Of a DNA stretch of 64,000 bases, positions 22,101 through 37,100 are shown piece after piece (the first letter of the stretch is position 1; the number at the start of each line of letters is the position of its first letter). The stretch comes from Branchipolynoe longqiensis. Its lineage: Eukaryota; Annelida; Polychaeta; Phyllodocida; Polynoidae. A model generated the notes under the pieces. It searched no databases. It had not been told where the DNA came from and saw nothing but the letters and a program-made list of their open reading frames with translations. The stretch lies in assembly GCA_030323885.1 (NCBI GenBank), contig CM059189.1:42933428-42997427 (forward strand), read 5' to 3'. The translations under genes were made by a program, and so were the position numbers.

Positions 22101-25100
22101 CACATCCACCAGCAGCGTCTCAAGGTCCTTGTAAGTTGGCGCCGAGTGTCAGGGCACTGGCAAGAATTGGCCATTTTGCTAGATATTATGATGCGATAAA
22201 TAGCCTAATAGAGGCTTTTATATATCCCACTGGCTATTCGCAGAGCTGCTGCTCTGTGAATTATAGCCACCAACACTGTAAATCGCAGAGCTGCAACTAA
22301 CCAGCCAACCACGGGGGATGGGGTGCCTCTGACACTGACTCAGGCTGCCACACCTCTGTGACACTCATCTGACTGGTTTTTCATGTGCTGTTGTTTACAT
22401 TTATATGATGATTATTTACATTTACATGATGATTATGTTTTTTGTGTGAATCTTTTAACTAATAATTGTCAGTTATTTATCACAGATAGTGCAAATACAT
22501 TTAAAAGACAGTTCTTCAATATGACTCTGGGACTTTTCATTAATAATTTATGTTGTAGATTTACTATTTTTCTTGGGTCAAAAATCCTGCCATTGAAAAG
22601 CAATAGAGTAATTGTGAGATAATTAGCCTATTGACCTATTCCTGATACATAAACTGTAATAACTTTGTTTCTGCCATGCTTATAGTGTCCAGCTATAGCA
22701 GCTCTGTGAATAATAATCATTCTTGCGCTAATTCGCAGACCAAAGCAGCTCTGCGAATAGCCTCGTCCTTTATATATAATAAACACACACACAGACACAC
22801 ACATAGACAGAGAGAGAGAGACACACACACACCTTACCTATATGTCCTTATCAAATCAGTGTATGTGTAGTCATTATCTAACTTACTTTTGTTTAGTAAA
22901 TTTTGTTATAGGAGATATTTGAAGTGAAAACATGCGAAATTAATTTTGAGATGCACATTAATCTGCTGGACACCGTATCACTCAAGCAGTTCTAATTTCT
23001 ATTAAGTCAACTTAGTATCCCCTTCTATGCAGCAATACATATTTAACGAGTGCACTAGTATCTAAGTCCGATATGGGTGAGTGTTTGTGCTCGTGCATAG
23101 CAAATTTTCTGCGTTCATCGGATTGTGCGGCTTTAAGAGGCGGCAGAACACTGCGTGGAACTGGGGCAGCAGCTCCGAGATTTTTAACTGGGGCAGCAGC
23201 TCCGCCAATCTCATGCCGTATCTCACTGGGCACGGTGGCTGAATCGGTACAGCACAGGCCTCCCGTGCGGGAGATCTGGAGTTCAATTCCTGGTGAAGTC
23301 AAACCAATGACTTACACAAAATAGATACTTGTCGCTTCCTAGCTTGGCGCTCAGCATTAATAGGATAGGGCAAGGACTGGCTAGCTCAGTGTCAGGATAA
23401 TGTGACTCAGTGGGATATTGTGTCATGGTGCTGACAGGCCTGATTTCCCAGTGGGGCAGCACTATAAAGTCGCCATGAGTGCGCACTGTCACAAGTCGGT
23501 ACCCGTCCTGATATGACCTTTGATGTTGCTAGGATGTAAAACTCCAACAATCAACCATATACACATACACGCGCACACACATGCACACACACACACGCAC
23601 GCACACACCATACCTATATGTCCGTACCAACTCAGTACTGGATATCCTTTCGTTCCTTGGTTGTGAACAAACAGTGCACGGCACATGCGCACCATTGAAT
23701 TTATGCCTGCAAGTGTCATGTACATTTAATTGGAAGACTCATGTTCTCAGGTGTGTCCTCATATGACCTTAGACGTTACCAGGATGTAAACCTCCAAACA
23801 ATCAATAGACGAGATCACGGTTCCGAGTGTGCATGCGCTGAAAACGACGTTGGGAGCAAAGCCAAAGCGTACATCAATTGAGTTTGTCGATACGCATAGG
23901 GGAAAACTTTGATTTGATTCAAAATGAATAGAAATACATAACAATTTGGCATAAACATGTATGCACACATGCAATATAATGATCTGATGAATTTAGCTAA
24001 GACAAAACTAGCCATAGTTAAACATTTTAAGCTAAGAAACATACAATTCCACACAAAACAATCAGTGATATCCACATCACCATTATTAATTCTTGTTGTA
24101 AATATTAAAATGCCAAATGTGTCAACATACACTTGTTTCTGAGAAATATGTAACCAATATCTGATTAACCCTACTAATTTTCTAGTTCTACAAATGTCAT
24201 TAACCATAGGATATAAATAAAAACATTAATAAAATATGTAAAACTGACTCTGGCTATGGCTCTAACACTAGTCTGAGTGCCCATATTTGTCTAAATTTAA
24301 ATGCACATGGCATAAGATGTGCATATTATATTGATGTAAATGCATATATTTTTTTAGTTCGTGTTCTATGTTCCAAACAAGAGCTGAGATGAGCTGAAAC
24401 TAGCACATTTCATAGCTGCACCCAGTGTATTAGCATGTGCCATGTGCTTCTCGTGGGTTTGTATTGCTCTGACGCATCCCACAATGCACAGCGCCGCTGG
24501 AACGGTGATGTAGTCTATCATGCCGTGTCTGTCTCCCACCCAGGTGTACAAAGGCGTGCACGTGCACGGTTTCCTGCAGCCGCAGCACCTGGCCCACCAC
24601 GACATCGTCATCACCTCGTACGAAACCCTGCAGAAGGAGTTGAACTACGTCGACCTGCCGCACAGCAACAGTGAGCTCCTGACACACCTGAGAACACGAG
24701 TCTGTCTGCTAATTCAAGTAGCATAATCCGGTGGTTTTGTGTGTCTACTGTATTTGTTTTTAGATAAATGAGACTGTCTCAAAAGGTGCTAAGCAATATG
24801 GGACAAAACTTTGTCCATTGTAATGATCAACACACTATCTACTTATGCATTTGCTCAGGATAAACTGATTTGTTTTTTACATGGTGTTTCATAATCTCAA
24901 TAGAATACATATTGATTTGAAGCAAATGTCCGTGTGTTTTCAGTGTAACTGTTTCTGTGTTGTTTTGTGTCAATCGTTACTATGGACAAAAAAACGAAGA
25001 GCTAGCACCTTTTGAGACAGGCTCAAATATATTAGGTTGTGATCATTCTAATATATTTTGCTTTATTTTGAAGTCATTTTGATTTTACCATACATTTTCC

Positions 25101-28100
25101 CTGGTGAATTTAGGGAAGAATTCCCTGTCTACGCTAGCCCTTATTTAATAAGCAGACATTTAACTAGTTTTATTTTCATTAAATGTTTTATTTCATATTG
25201 TTTCATTTTCATTAAATGTCTTAAAAGTGTAGTCCTGGGTAGTCCTTGAAATGTAAAAGACCCTAGCAATAGTATTTATATGTCTCCGATAAATACTTTC
25301 CCGCGGAGCTTCATTGTCTCTTTGCGTTGCATCGGGTTCCAAGTACACATTCCAGTTAGAAGCCGATGAAACGCATATCGCGGTGGAACCAGAGAGCGTG
25401 TATATAAACAGATGAGAGGGACAACTCCCGCGAAAAACGGTAACACAGGCTACAGTGGCGTTCCTGGCGGTTAGTGTTGAACAAGCCTTGAGTTTGCCGG
25501 TACGCTCAATGCAAAACATTTGTTTTTATTCAAAATTAATAGAAATCCAGAAGCCTAACCTTATCAATTTAATATAATCCTTTTGGTAAACATGTTTTCT
25601 ATATGTCTTCCAAGCGGTTTGTTTCTATGTGGTGTAGTTTTAGAGATATTTAACGTTTTCTGTATGAAGATTGCTCACACCATTGACAATGCCTTGAGTT
25701 TGCCGTACGTGTAGTGCAAAACGTGTATTTTATTCAAAATTAATAGAAATTCAGAACCCTAGCCATGTAAATTTAATATAGTCTCATTGTTAAATATGTT
25801 TTCTATATGTGTTCCAAACAGTTTGTTTCTATGTAGTGTAGTTTTAGAGATATTTCACTTTTTCTGTACGAAGACTGCTCAAGGCCATTGACAATGCCTT
25901 GAGTTTGCCGTAAGCGTAGTGAAAAACGTCAGTTTTATTCAAAATTAATAGAAATCCAGAAGCCTAACCATATCAATTTAATATAATCTTGTTGGTAAAC
26001 ATGTTTTCTATGTGTATTCCAATCAGTTTGTTTCTAGGTTTTGTAGTTTTAGAGATATTTAACGTTTTCTGTATGAAGATTGCTCACTGCCATTGAAAAT
26101 GCCTTGAGGTTTGCCCATATGCTTAAGCTGTTCAACAACCACCACTTGGAGCGCCACAGTCGGCAGATGTTACATGCTCTAGTATGGGAGTTGTCCCTCT
26201 CATCTGTTTATATACACGCTCTCTGGTGGAACTTACATCGGCTACTTCCGGTTTATTTATTTATAGGTCAAGCGGGTCGTCGCTTCCGTCATCCAAAGCG
26301 CTTCATGGCAGTGCCCAGCCCCATCATCGCCGTAGAATGGTGGAGGGTAAGTAATTCTTATAAATATTGCAAAGTCAGAAATAAACCTTGATATTACATT
26401 CATAACGTGAACATTAAATATAGCAATTTAAATTTTTTATTTTACATTTAGTGAATAAGCAGATTAATATGAATATTAAATATAGCTATTTTTTCAAATA
26501 TATTTTTTTACATTTATTGAATAAGCGTATTAAATTTGAATCGCCAACAATTGGTCTCTCTAATTTCACTGTTCTTCGTTCTTACTATCCTAGTATTGGT
26601 AAGTACCAGACTAGATAGCAACAAATATAAATTTGTATGTCATTAGTAAGGGTTCAAACCTCAGGTTTGAACCCCACAACCTGCCTGACGATAAGTGGCC
26701 GCTCAACTCATTTGGCAATCCCATCTGGTTGACGCCATTTCACACCATTTATTTATGATACATACTTCTGTTCAAGAAATTATTTATTCATTGCTTTTTT
26801 TTGCAACAGCTATATCATAGATTTATTAATGAATTCCTTGTTATTTTGTTTTTAAATCTTAATTTCAGAATTGAGTATGCTATGAGCACTTGATATTAGA
26901 AATTGGTCAAAGGCACCATATTTATTAATATTTAGCACTGAAATAAACCCACCACCCCCAACTTGATAATCTTTTCTTTTACATTGATCTATATTGCAAT
27001 ACCCAGGGATGAAAGATCTCCGCGATTCCGCGGATTTCCGGGATTTTTCAATCCCCCAGCACCATCAGCCTATACTAATATGTGGTGCAGACTCTGCAGC
27101 ACTATCAGCATAAACTACTAATAAATGCTCCATGCGCCACATCACTATCAGCGTACACTACTAATACATGGTTCAAACAGCGTAGCACTATCAGCGTATA
27201 CCAATATATATGAAACCCTACTTCCGGGAATTTCCGCGATTCCCTGACAATGCTAAACCTATGGGAGAATATCAGCATTTCCACTTTTTTTCCCAGAGCC
27301 CACTTTCATCCCTGCTTTATAACTTGCTGTCTCCGGTAACACTTTTTGTATTTTCTTTTGACTCATTAGATTTGAAAGTAAATAAACCTTCACGGCTGTC
27401 ATGTGTATTGGGGCATAGAACTTCAGTTTATCAGGGGGTATTCAAATCAGATTCTAAATATCAAGATTTCTGAATAATTTCTTTGATAGATCTGCCTGGA
27501 TGAAGCCCAAATGGTAGAATGTACAACTACAAAGGTAAGCCCATCAAATATATCAATGAAAGGAATATAACTCAGAACCATTTAAAATATGTCCTTATAC
27601 AACTGAAGTACCATTTAAAATGTTTCATAATATAACTGAAGTATCATTTAAAATATTTCCTAATACAACTGAAGTATTATTTAAAATATTTCCTAATACG
27701 ACTGAAGTATCATTTAAAATATTTCCTAATACAATGCTATTTCTTTTTATTTATTGTTTTTTTAATTGGGTTTTTACATCCTGCAAATTTTAATATAATG
27801 TTACGACAAATAATTGTATTTCAAATAATTGTATATAAATCCGACTATGATTAGGTGGGCTTTAAAAAAAATGTATTAATATTTTGTCCCCATGAATTTA
27901 GCAGATGTTGTATTAGTGTACAAAAAGTGTTGCGTATAACGTGGTGTGTAAGTGAAATGTGTAATTCTGCCGGCATTCCTTCCTGTAGTCGGCTGAGATG
28001 GCCCTGCGATTGTCGGCCGTCAACCGATGGTGTGTCACTGGAACGCCGATCCAGAAGGGACTCGATGGTCAGTGTTTGCTTGAGGTGTCTGGCCAGGAAG

Positions 28101-31100
28101 TAGCTCAGTCGATAGAGTGTCCACCTGTGACGGTGTAGGTCATTTGATCGATCCTGCTCAGTGCACCCATTTGCAGTTTGGGCTATTTTCTGTTCCAACC
28201 AGTGGTCCACAACTGGTGCATCAAAGGCAGTGGTATGTGCTGCTCTGTATGTAGGAAAGTGCATATAAAAGACCCCTTGCTGCTTATTTATTGGAAAGAG
28301 TAGCCTATGTGGCAGCAGCAGGTTTCCTTTAAAAAAAAATGTCAGAATGACCATATGTTTAGAGGTGTCATCAAATAAAACAAACTTTACCCTTTTTTTT
28401 AAATGTCTCGCCAATTAATAGCCAAGCTGCTTATTGAGGCTTATCTCGGGTGTTTTGTTGTTAACAAAATAATTAATTTAATCATTCTGATATTGAGTCT
28501 TATTTGTGGGACCAGCCATCAAGAGAATCCAGAAGCCATTATCATTGTGATCCATGGCAGAATTTAAAATAAAATAAGTTATTTTGTTGCAGATCTGTAT
28601 GGCCTGCTGCTATTTCTCGGGGAGGACCCCTACTGGGTCCACGCCTGGTGGAACCGGCTCCTCTACCGCCCATACGCCTTCGGGAACAAGCTAGCCATGC
28701 ACGACGCCATTGCCAAGGTCATGTGGAGGACATGCAAGGATGACGTCATAGATCAGGTCAGTTCCAATGTCCTAACACTCATTCTAGAATTGTTGACTCT
28801 ATATTATACGTGCTGCGGAATGGTATATGAGACTGTCTCAAAAGGTGATAACTATTGTCTTTATCCACGTAGCGATTGACACAAAGCAGCACAGAAACAG
28901 TTACACTGAAAACAGAAAACAAAGACGTTTGCTTCAAATAAATATGTATCCTATTGAGAGTATCGGGAGTTCGATTACCAGACGAGTCAAACCAATGACT
29001 TACAAAATTGATACTTGTCGCTTCCTAGTTTGGCGCTCAGCATTAATAGGATAGGGCAAGGACTGGTTAGCTCAGTGTCAGGACAATGTGACTAGGTGGG
29101 ATATCGGGACATGGTGTTGGCAGCCTGATTTCCCAGTGGGGCAGCACTGTAAAGTCGCCATGAGTGCGCACTGTCACAAGTCGGTATCCATCCTGATATG
29201 ACCGTAGATGTTGCCAGGACGTAAAGCTCCAACAACCAACTTGTGCAGCTTGACCTGTGGGAAAGGTCCTATAGATTTCCACTACCAGCCTGCCCTCTGA
29301 TGGTAATGGGAAGTACTAATGTCGGTAGAAGCTGACTAAGTGCTTTGTGGAAAAGCTCTATTATGAACCTATCAAATGTCATCCTGGTTTTCTGTTGACA
29401 GATCTGCCTACCGACACAAGGAGAACAGATTCATTGGCTGTCCTTCTCCCCGATAGAAGAACACTTCTACAAAATGACCTTTTCACAAAGCTCCAGAGTC
29501 GGCCTTAATGTAAGTGCATTAAATTCAAACTGTTATCTTCCTGCACCCAGCTAGGCTTCACTAAGTTAAATCCATCTCCCACGGATGGTAGATCGTGAGA
29601 TTCGAACCCCCGGATTCGAACCATGTTTGAGAACTAATCAGTGACTTAAAAATTGATACTTGTCATTACTTAGCCTGGCGTTCAGCATTACTAGGATAGG
29701 GTAATGAGCAGTGGAATGAGGAAGACCAATTGTTCGTGATTGAAATTCCACATGCTTATCAACACATGTACAACAACGAAGCTCAATTGTCTCGAAAAGT
29801 GTAATTGTTTTTATTGAAATATACTGAAGGCCCACGTCCCTTTCTATCCACTTTAAGAGCCTCTCCAAATGGCACGATCCAAGCGTGAAGCTTAACAGTG
29901 TGGACCGATACACACTACATGCGGTAAGTCGAAATGGGTTTCTTCATTGGTAACGTGTGAAGGTGTAAGTTATAAATACCCCCCCCCCCCCCATTATCAA
30001 ACAATGAGCTCTGTACTACTGGAGAGGTGACATATACCAAGTTCTTCCTATTATTATTTCATTGTTATATGGAATATATCTATTATCAGCAGGCTATGTA
30101 ATATAACAGCTAAAATGGCTTAGAAATACTTTTGCCTCTAGTACACACTAAAATGGGTTTATTGAAAATATTTTCTTTTTTTCTTCTTGAAGATTTACAC
30201 TGCCTATCATGGATAAGTCTGAATAGACTTGTTTTCACCATGAGACAATTTTTCGATAGAAAGCCTGAGCCTACACTTTTACCGACCCAAGGGATTTTTA
30301 ACCTCCCACACCACATAGACATGGTATGAGAGCAACTAGCCTTTGATGACGCTGTAAGTTATACCCACCGGTGGAAATCCAAATTGGCAGAGATGGGGAA
30401 TCGAACCACCGACCTTCAGATTAGGAGTCTGACCTAGGAAAAAAGTCAGACACTCTAACCACTCTGCCACAGAGAACACCACATATACCCAGTTGCACTT
30501 GTTACTACAATTAAGACTGGTGCATGGTGTGAGGACAAACGCCCTCAGATGGGCGTTGATGTGCCAGAGGGACGAGTGGTTGCACTCCCAATCTCTTGAG
30601 GGTTATGCATTCCTACAACAATATATATGTTCATCTGTGGGTTAGTTTGCTTATGAAAAGTAGCCTTCAGAACTACATTTGGGTGTGGTCAGAAGAAAGC
30701 ATTGGCCGCTTTGAACATACTGCCAGAACGGGAGGGGTTGATATCTCTACCAAGACTTGAAGGGTTCGGGTGCAATAACTGACAAATCCGTTTTAGTTGT
30801 TTTCTGTAATATAGAATTCATTGTTGCATTTTCCAATTAAAATCTATCAATTTCAAATTGAGCAGGGCTTTATATAGGGGATGTGGCGAGTTCTGCAAAA
30901 ATATGGATTTGATTATCGGAATGCTGGAAGCTTCAGCTCAACCATGGTAGTCATGGTTTCATTTTGGCCCGGATGGTGCTTGTCGGGTTATTGCGCCTGA
31001 ACCCTTCACTTGACCAGATGGTATTGCCAAATGAGTTGAACGACCGTCTCCCGTTTTGATAAATCGTGGGATTCGGATCCACAGGTTCGAATCCTGGTCG

Positions 31101-34100
31101 AGTCAAACCAATGACTTAAAAATTGATATTTGTCACTTCCTAGCCAGGCGCTTAGCATTATTAGGATAGGGCAAGGACTGGTTGGCTCAGTGTCAGGATA
31201 ATGTGACTGAGTGGGATATCAGGTCATGCTTCTGGCAGCCTGGTCTCCCAGTGGGGCAGCACTATAAAGTCACCATGAGTCTGCACTGTCACAAGTCGGT
31301 ACCCATCCTGATATGACCTTAGATGTTGCCAGGACGTAAAACTCCAACAACCAACCAAACCCTTCACTTGAATTCGAGAAAGCGGCAAGTCAGCAACTGC
31401 TCCTGCTGTGTTTTGATTTAGAAAAGAATTGATGCTTTCACTGAATCATTCAGCTTTAATTCGAGTTAACCAGATGGGATGGCCGAATGAGTTAGAGCGT
31501 CCGTCTCCCGTGTTGGTAGACCGTGGGTCGTGGGATCGAACCCTGGTCGAGTCAAACCAATGACTTAAATATTGATACTTGTTGCTTCCTAGACAGGCAC
31601 TTGCATTATTAGGCTAGGGCAAGGAGCAGTGGAATGAGGAAGACCAATTGTCCGCAATTTAAATTTCCCCTGCTTAAACAACTAATGTACCCCCCCCCCA
31701 AATAAAAAACCCCAAAAACAATCCTTGACATTGTACACAACAGTTACTAGGACCACTAACTAAGATCCGTCAAGCCTGCTGTCATCCTCAAGCCGTGAGA
31801 GGATCGTTTCTTCCTATACAGAAGTCGTGAGTACTCCTTTCAACACTTCTGTGTGTACGCGAATTCTTGCTGGGTCCTATTGCCTCTGGTGTCATATTAC
31901 ATGGACACATGCTGAGAACCAGTTTATTATTTCATATAGCCTCAGTAGGACGCACATGAGTAGTACGCTATTAATTTTGTTTAGGGTTAGTTTGATAATT
32001 CTTTCTAGTGGTTTTAGCTATAGTGTAATGATTCAAGAAGACACTGAATCTCATTTTAGTAGATGTATTGCTAGCCAAGTGATTTAATGTATACACAGTA
32101 AGGACCTCGATAAAATAATTATTCATCATATAAATCCAAAGTGTGTATACTCCACATATTCTAGTTTGTCTGTTTGTATGTGTCTGTCAGTCTCTCTGGA
32201 TATTTAAATGTATGTCTATCTTATTTGGTTGGATATCTAGCTATCGACCTGCAAGTGGATGTCTACAGTAAAACCTCTCTAACCGACCAACTCCACAAAT
32301 CGACCACTCCCCTATATGGATCGCCTTATTTGGGTCACAGCAATACCATTGGCACCATATTGTAACTCTCTAAACCGACCATCTCCCTAAATGGACCACT
32401 TAAAGTCGGTCCCAACGTCGGTCGGTTTAGAGAGGTTTTACTGTATATCTTTGTCTATCTTGTGTGTCTATCGTGTGTTTCTCGATATTTCGAGTTCTGT
32501 CTGGATGCATCTTATCTTTGTGTCAGCTGTCTTTCTGTCTGAATTATTGAGTTATAAATTTAAAAAATCCTATTAGGAGACATTAACTGTTGTAATTCCG
32601 GAGAGCTGTGCCAATTTCCTGTTAATACAATCTGATCATTACAAACACATTTATGTCTATTCTAGGTTGTATGCATTATAAATGGAAATTTTATCAAATG
32701 TAAGGCTATTTATGTATGTATGCATCCATGTATGTATGTATGTATGTATATATTTATATATATATATATTTATATATTTTTATATATATATAAAATATAT
32801 ATGCATATTACTTGTGAATAGTGCTTGTGTGCCTCCCCCCCCCCCCCCACCCCCCCCCCCCCCCCCCCCCCCTCTCCCCACCGCTGCCAACCCTAGAATA
32901 ACCATCCGGCCACACTGGAGCTGGGTGAGATCTCGAAAGTGCTGTATTGTGGGCAACAACAAAGTCTCTACCAATGCTGCTGGTGAGTGATAAGGCGGCA
33001 CTACTTTCTGTCCTCCCGGGTGCAGGACGATGACGATGGAGGAGCTGCTGGTGTCCATGACCCGCAAAGCGCGTCTCGAGTGTGAGGAGGCACACCGCCA
33101 GCTGAACGCTGCCGTCAACGGGCTGGCCGGGCTGCACCTCATCAGCCAGCAGGTTCGCAAGCCACTTACGCATTACATTTTCACAATCGTCTCTCAGCTT
33201 TTAATTCTCTAACTCTTTGACGCAATACTATACAATGGAATAGGAGCTTTTGCATTCTTTGTAACTCTTTGATACAGAATTTTACAATGAATGGGAGCTG
33301 TTGCATTCTTTGTAACTATTTAACACAACATTTTACAATGGAATGTGAACTGTTATATTCTCTAAACCTTTGATGTGAAATTTTACGATGGAATGGGAAC
33401 TTTTGCATTCTCTCTAACTCTTTGATACAAATCATTCAATCAATCAATCAAGGTAGAAAGCTATTATGTTGGTGTTAGCTTGTTTTATGTCGATGATAGT
33501 GATGGTGTAAAGCAGTAGGGTGGGACCAATCATTGAAACTTGTGTTGTTACTCAGTAGAAAAGCGCCTGTATAGCAACAGGTATGTGAGCAGTTTGTCAG
33601 GTACATAAACCATTGAAACCTCTCTAAATTGACCGACCATGGGACCGACTTTAAATGGTCCAATTAAGGAGGTGGTCGATTTAGGGAGTTTTTTTTATTG
33701 TTACAATGGTAATGTATGGGTGATCGTTTGGGACTCAAATAAAGCGATCGATATAGAGGAGTGGTCGATCTCTGGAGGTGGTCGGTTACAGAGGTTTTAC
33801 TATAGTAGGTGATACCATATTTACTGATTTATTGACTTAATGTCAGAACGTGGAGGCGGTTGAGTTGTACCGGGATGTGCTGCGGTCGGTGGCCGAGCAC
33901 AGCGCCGAGTTCCGCACCGACCCGCTGCAGCACCTGCACACGCTGCACAATCTGCGCGAGGTGCTCTCCCTGCCCCCAGCCGGCGTGGCGCCCACACTGC
34001 GCGATGACAAGCTAGGCGACGAGGTGAGTCATGTGACAGCAATAAGCAAATGAAGCCGAGGTTGTCGTAGAAGCAGACGACACAGGTTTGTCACGGACGC

Positions 34101-37100
34101 AGACGACATTGATGTTGTCACAGACTAAATTTTACATCGGTACTACGCCTCTAGCTACTCGTAGCCCACATCCTGGTCCAGCAATTAGCATAATTAGCTC
34201 ACAGAAGGAGGACATGTTGTGAGTAGTTTTTCTACATTTACTACAAAACCAAACAGGTTTGTATCTTTCACACTCGATATGTTGGTTTAGTTCATGTTAG
34301 CATTCACATACAAAGTTTTTTTAAACTTTTCGATAAGATATTACTGTTTTACAGCTTAGTTTCGATCGTAATTGGCATGATCGAAAGAACAATGCTTTCA
34401 TTGTTCAGTTATTAATTAAGCCGCCCGTTGCCGAACGGAGCCAGTTACATCATTGGGGATTCATTCCCTGGGTCTCAATAAGATTCCCCTGATTGTGACT
34501 CTCGTTAAGGTGTACCTCTGAGTCCTATAGTACTTTCTTCAACTTGTTGGCGAAAAAAGCCACAGGTAGGAGAAGTTTATAGGTACTTAGAATGTGGGAG
34601 GGCACCACTACACTGGTCCCTACCCCTCGTTAGGATCGGTTGGTTACCCATACCGTTATCCTGCGACTGTCGGTTAGCCATACGCCTGCGTTAAACATTG
34701 ATTTAACACCATAAAATATACACCTAGTATAATTATACTCTAATTATCAGTGTGCTATTTTGCCTAAGACAATGCCGAATCATTCTTCTTTTTACTCAGT
34801 CTCGGAGCCATGGCTATGAAGCAGAGTATGGCAGAGGCAACTCACACACTCAGTACAGAAGAAGACGCCACAAATCTGAAGAGGCAGAGAGGTACGAAAC
34901 CGGCCCCGGTCCCACTGATAGTGACCTAGGATAACAGGTTGCCAGGCTAGTGCAACAAAAAATGGAGGAAATGTTACCATCTAGAGTGGGTACATCAAAG
35001 AAAAGGCAAAGCAAGGTACCGCAAGACTCCGATGAGTCAGAATGGGAGGACTGTTCTGAGGATCAGGCCTCAACTGAGGACGACTCAGATGATGAGGTGT
35101 TTGTGTCTGCACGGAAGCCCGTGAAAAGAAGCCCCTTGTGAAGAAAAAAAAGAAAAAGTCTAAGAAGAGGAGGAAACACAAATCCTCCTCTTCGGACTCA
35201 TCGTCAGACTCATCGACAACGAGTTCAGACTCCGACACTTAGCACTCCGGCAAATACGCTAAATCGTGTGGGAAAGAAACGAAAAAGTGTAAAGTGCTTA
35301 GATGTAAGAAAATACACATAACGATGCTCATGGGGAAGACAATCCAAGGCAACTTTAACACCTTCAAACCAGCGGAGGTCATAATCAAGATGGTGGAGAA
35401 ATTCACAGGAATTAAAGGAATTCTGAAATCGGCCATCAAAGAGATGGACCCTGAAGTCAAACTGAGTGAGGAGAGGAAAAGGTTTGAGATGGCTCTCTAC
35501 ACTGTCCACAAGGGGGTACTCTCGGCTCTTGCAGCCATTGCGGCCATCGCCAACAGGATGATGGCACAAAATAAGTTCTCGTCACTCTGTGACGATATGA
35601 ATGGAGGAATTGCGTTACTAACGGCAACCAGCAACTTCCTCTCCTATAGACGGTTCGAAAACGTCTTCAAAGCGGTCTGCACAGACACTGGAAAAGAGGT
35701 GGCGCGGTCCAAAAAGATCACGGACAATGATGGAAAGGAATACACCCTATTCCTAGCACCAAAGCCTATTAAGGGCAAGCCGATGGATAAGGGCAAGATA
35801 TTCGGCGGACAACTGCAATACTTGACCAGCTCCAAGTGAGGAAAACACATGGAAACTGACCAAAAGAAATTGGCTGATGGCAACTCCAATCGCTTCAAGA
35901 AGCTCAGGGAGGATTTTTGCAACCGAATAACCGGCCAACGAGAAGGCCGGTTCGGATCCAACTTCCAAGCTAGAGGAAGGGGCCAGAGGCAGTCGTTTGG
36001 CTGGAATGATGGGAACACACCCTTCAAGAGGGAGTTCAACACTCAGAAGCCGTTCCCCCGCCCAGGGAACAAATAGAAATGGTGACTCAAACAATAGCAA
36101 CCGAAACAGTAAGCAATACCTTTCAATAACTGTCTTTCGGAATGGAATAAAGTTACAGATAACTTAAATATCCTTAGCCTAGCAGAAGGTGTATGGATTC
36201 CGTTAATAGAAGAAACCATTCAATATAGAATACCATACCATTTCCATATCGTTTTCACACTTCAGAACGTGAAGCATTAAACAATCAAGTCCTAAAGTTT
36301 TGCGAAAATGGCATTATAGAACCAGCACTACACATTGCTGGCAAATTTATCTCGAATATCTTCAGAAGAGCCAAACCAAATGTGGATGTTAGACTAATTT
36401 TAGACCTAACCTTATTTAACTAATTTGTAGAATACAAACACTTTAAAATGTTTTTATTAGAAACAGCGAGAGACTTAGTCGCGCAAGGCGCTTGGCTAGC
36501 CAGCGTTGACCTTAAAGATGCATACTACACAGTGCCTATCTATAAACATGATTGAAAGTATTTAAGATTCTGTTGGAACAGAGAACTTGATGAGTTCATG
36601 TATATGCAGAATGGACTGGCCTGCTATCCATGCGTTTTCACAAGGTTACTCAAACCATTTTCTTCGCTAATGGCTAGGAAAGGACATATCATGTTCCCAT
36701 ACATTGATAATTCATTTATTGTCGTGCAAACACAACAACAAACGTTTGCAAATTTAGGTTTCTACATACATGAACCTAAATCAGTACTAACGCCAACAAA
36801 CAAACTAAGATTTGTGGGTTTCTTTATTGATACCATAAAAATGACAATTTCGTTAACAGAACAAAAAGTAGATAAATTTATAACAACAGCAAACCAATTA
36901 TTACAATTGAACAAACCAAAAATATGACAAGTCACAGTCTTGATAGGAATAATGATAGCCTACGTACCAGCTGTCTTATATGGCCAGGCCCATATCAAAT
37001 CCTTAGAGATAGATAAAAACTTGGCACTGGCTCGCACAAAAGGAAATTTCAAGCGGCCTATGACAATTTCGCCAGAAGGCCAAAACGATATAATTTGATG

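Noticed and set aside
29830..29857. Earlier start of SHPRH exon 13 at the AG of 29828-29829
   Set aside because: It breaks the reading frame after exon 12; the acceptor at 29857 with a better pyrimidine tract keeps phase.
33821..34042. Antisense open frame over exon 16, and similar GC-rich shadows at 12391-12675 and 61867-62178
   Set aside because: They are reflections of GC-rich SHPRH exons; no splice or domain support.
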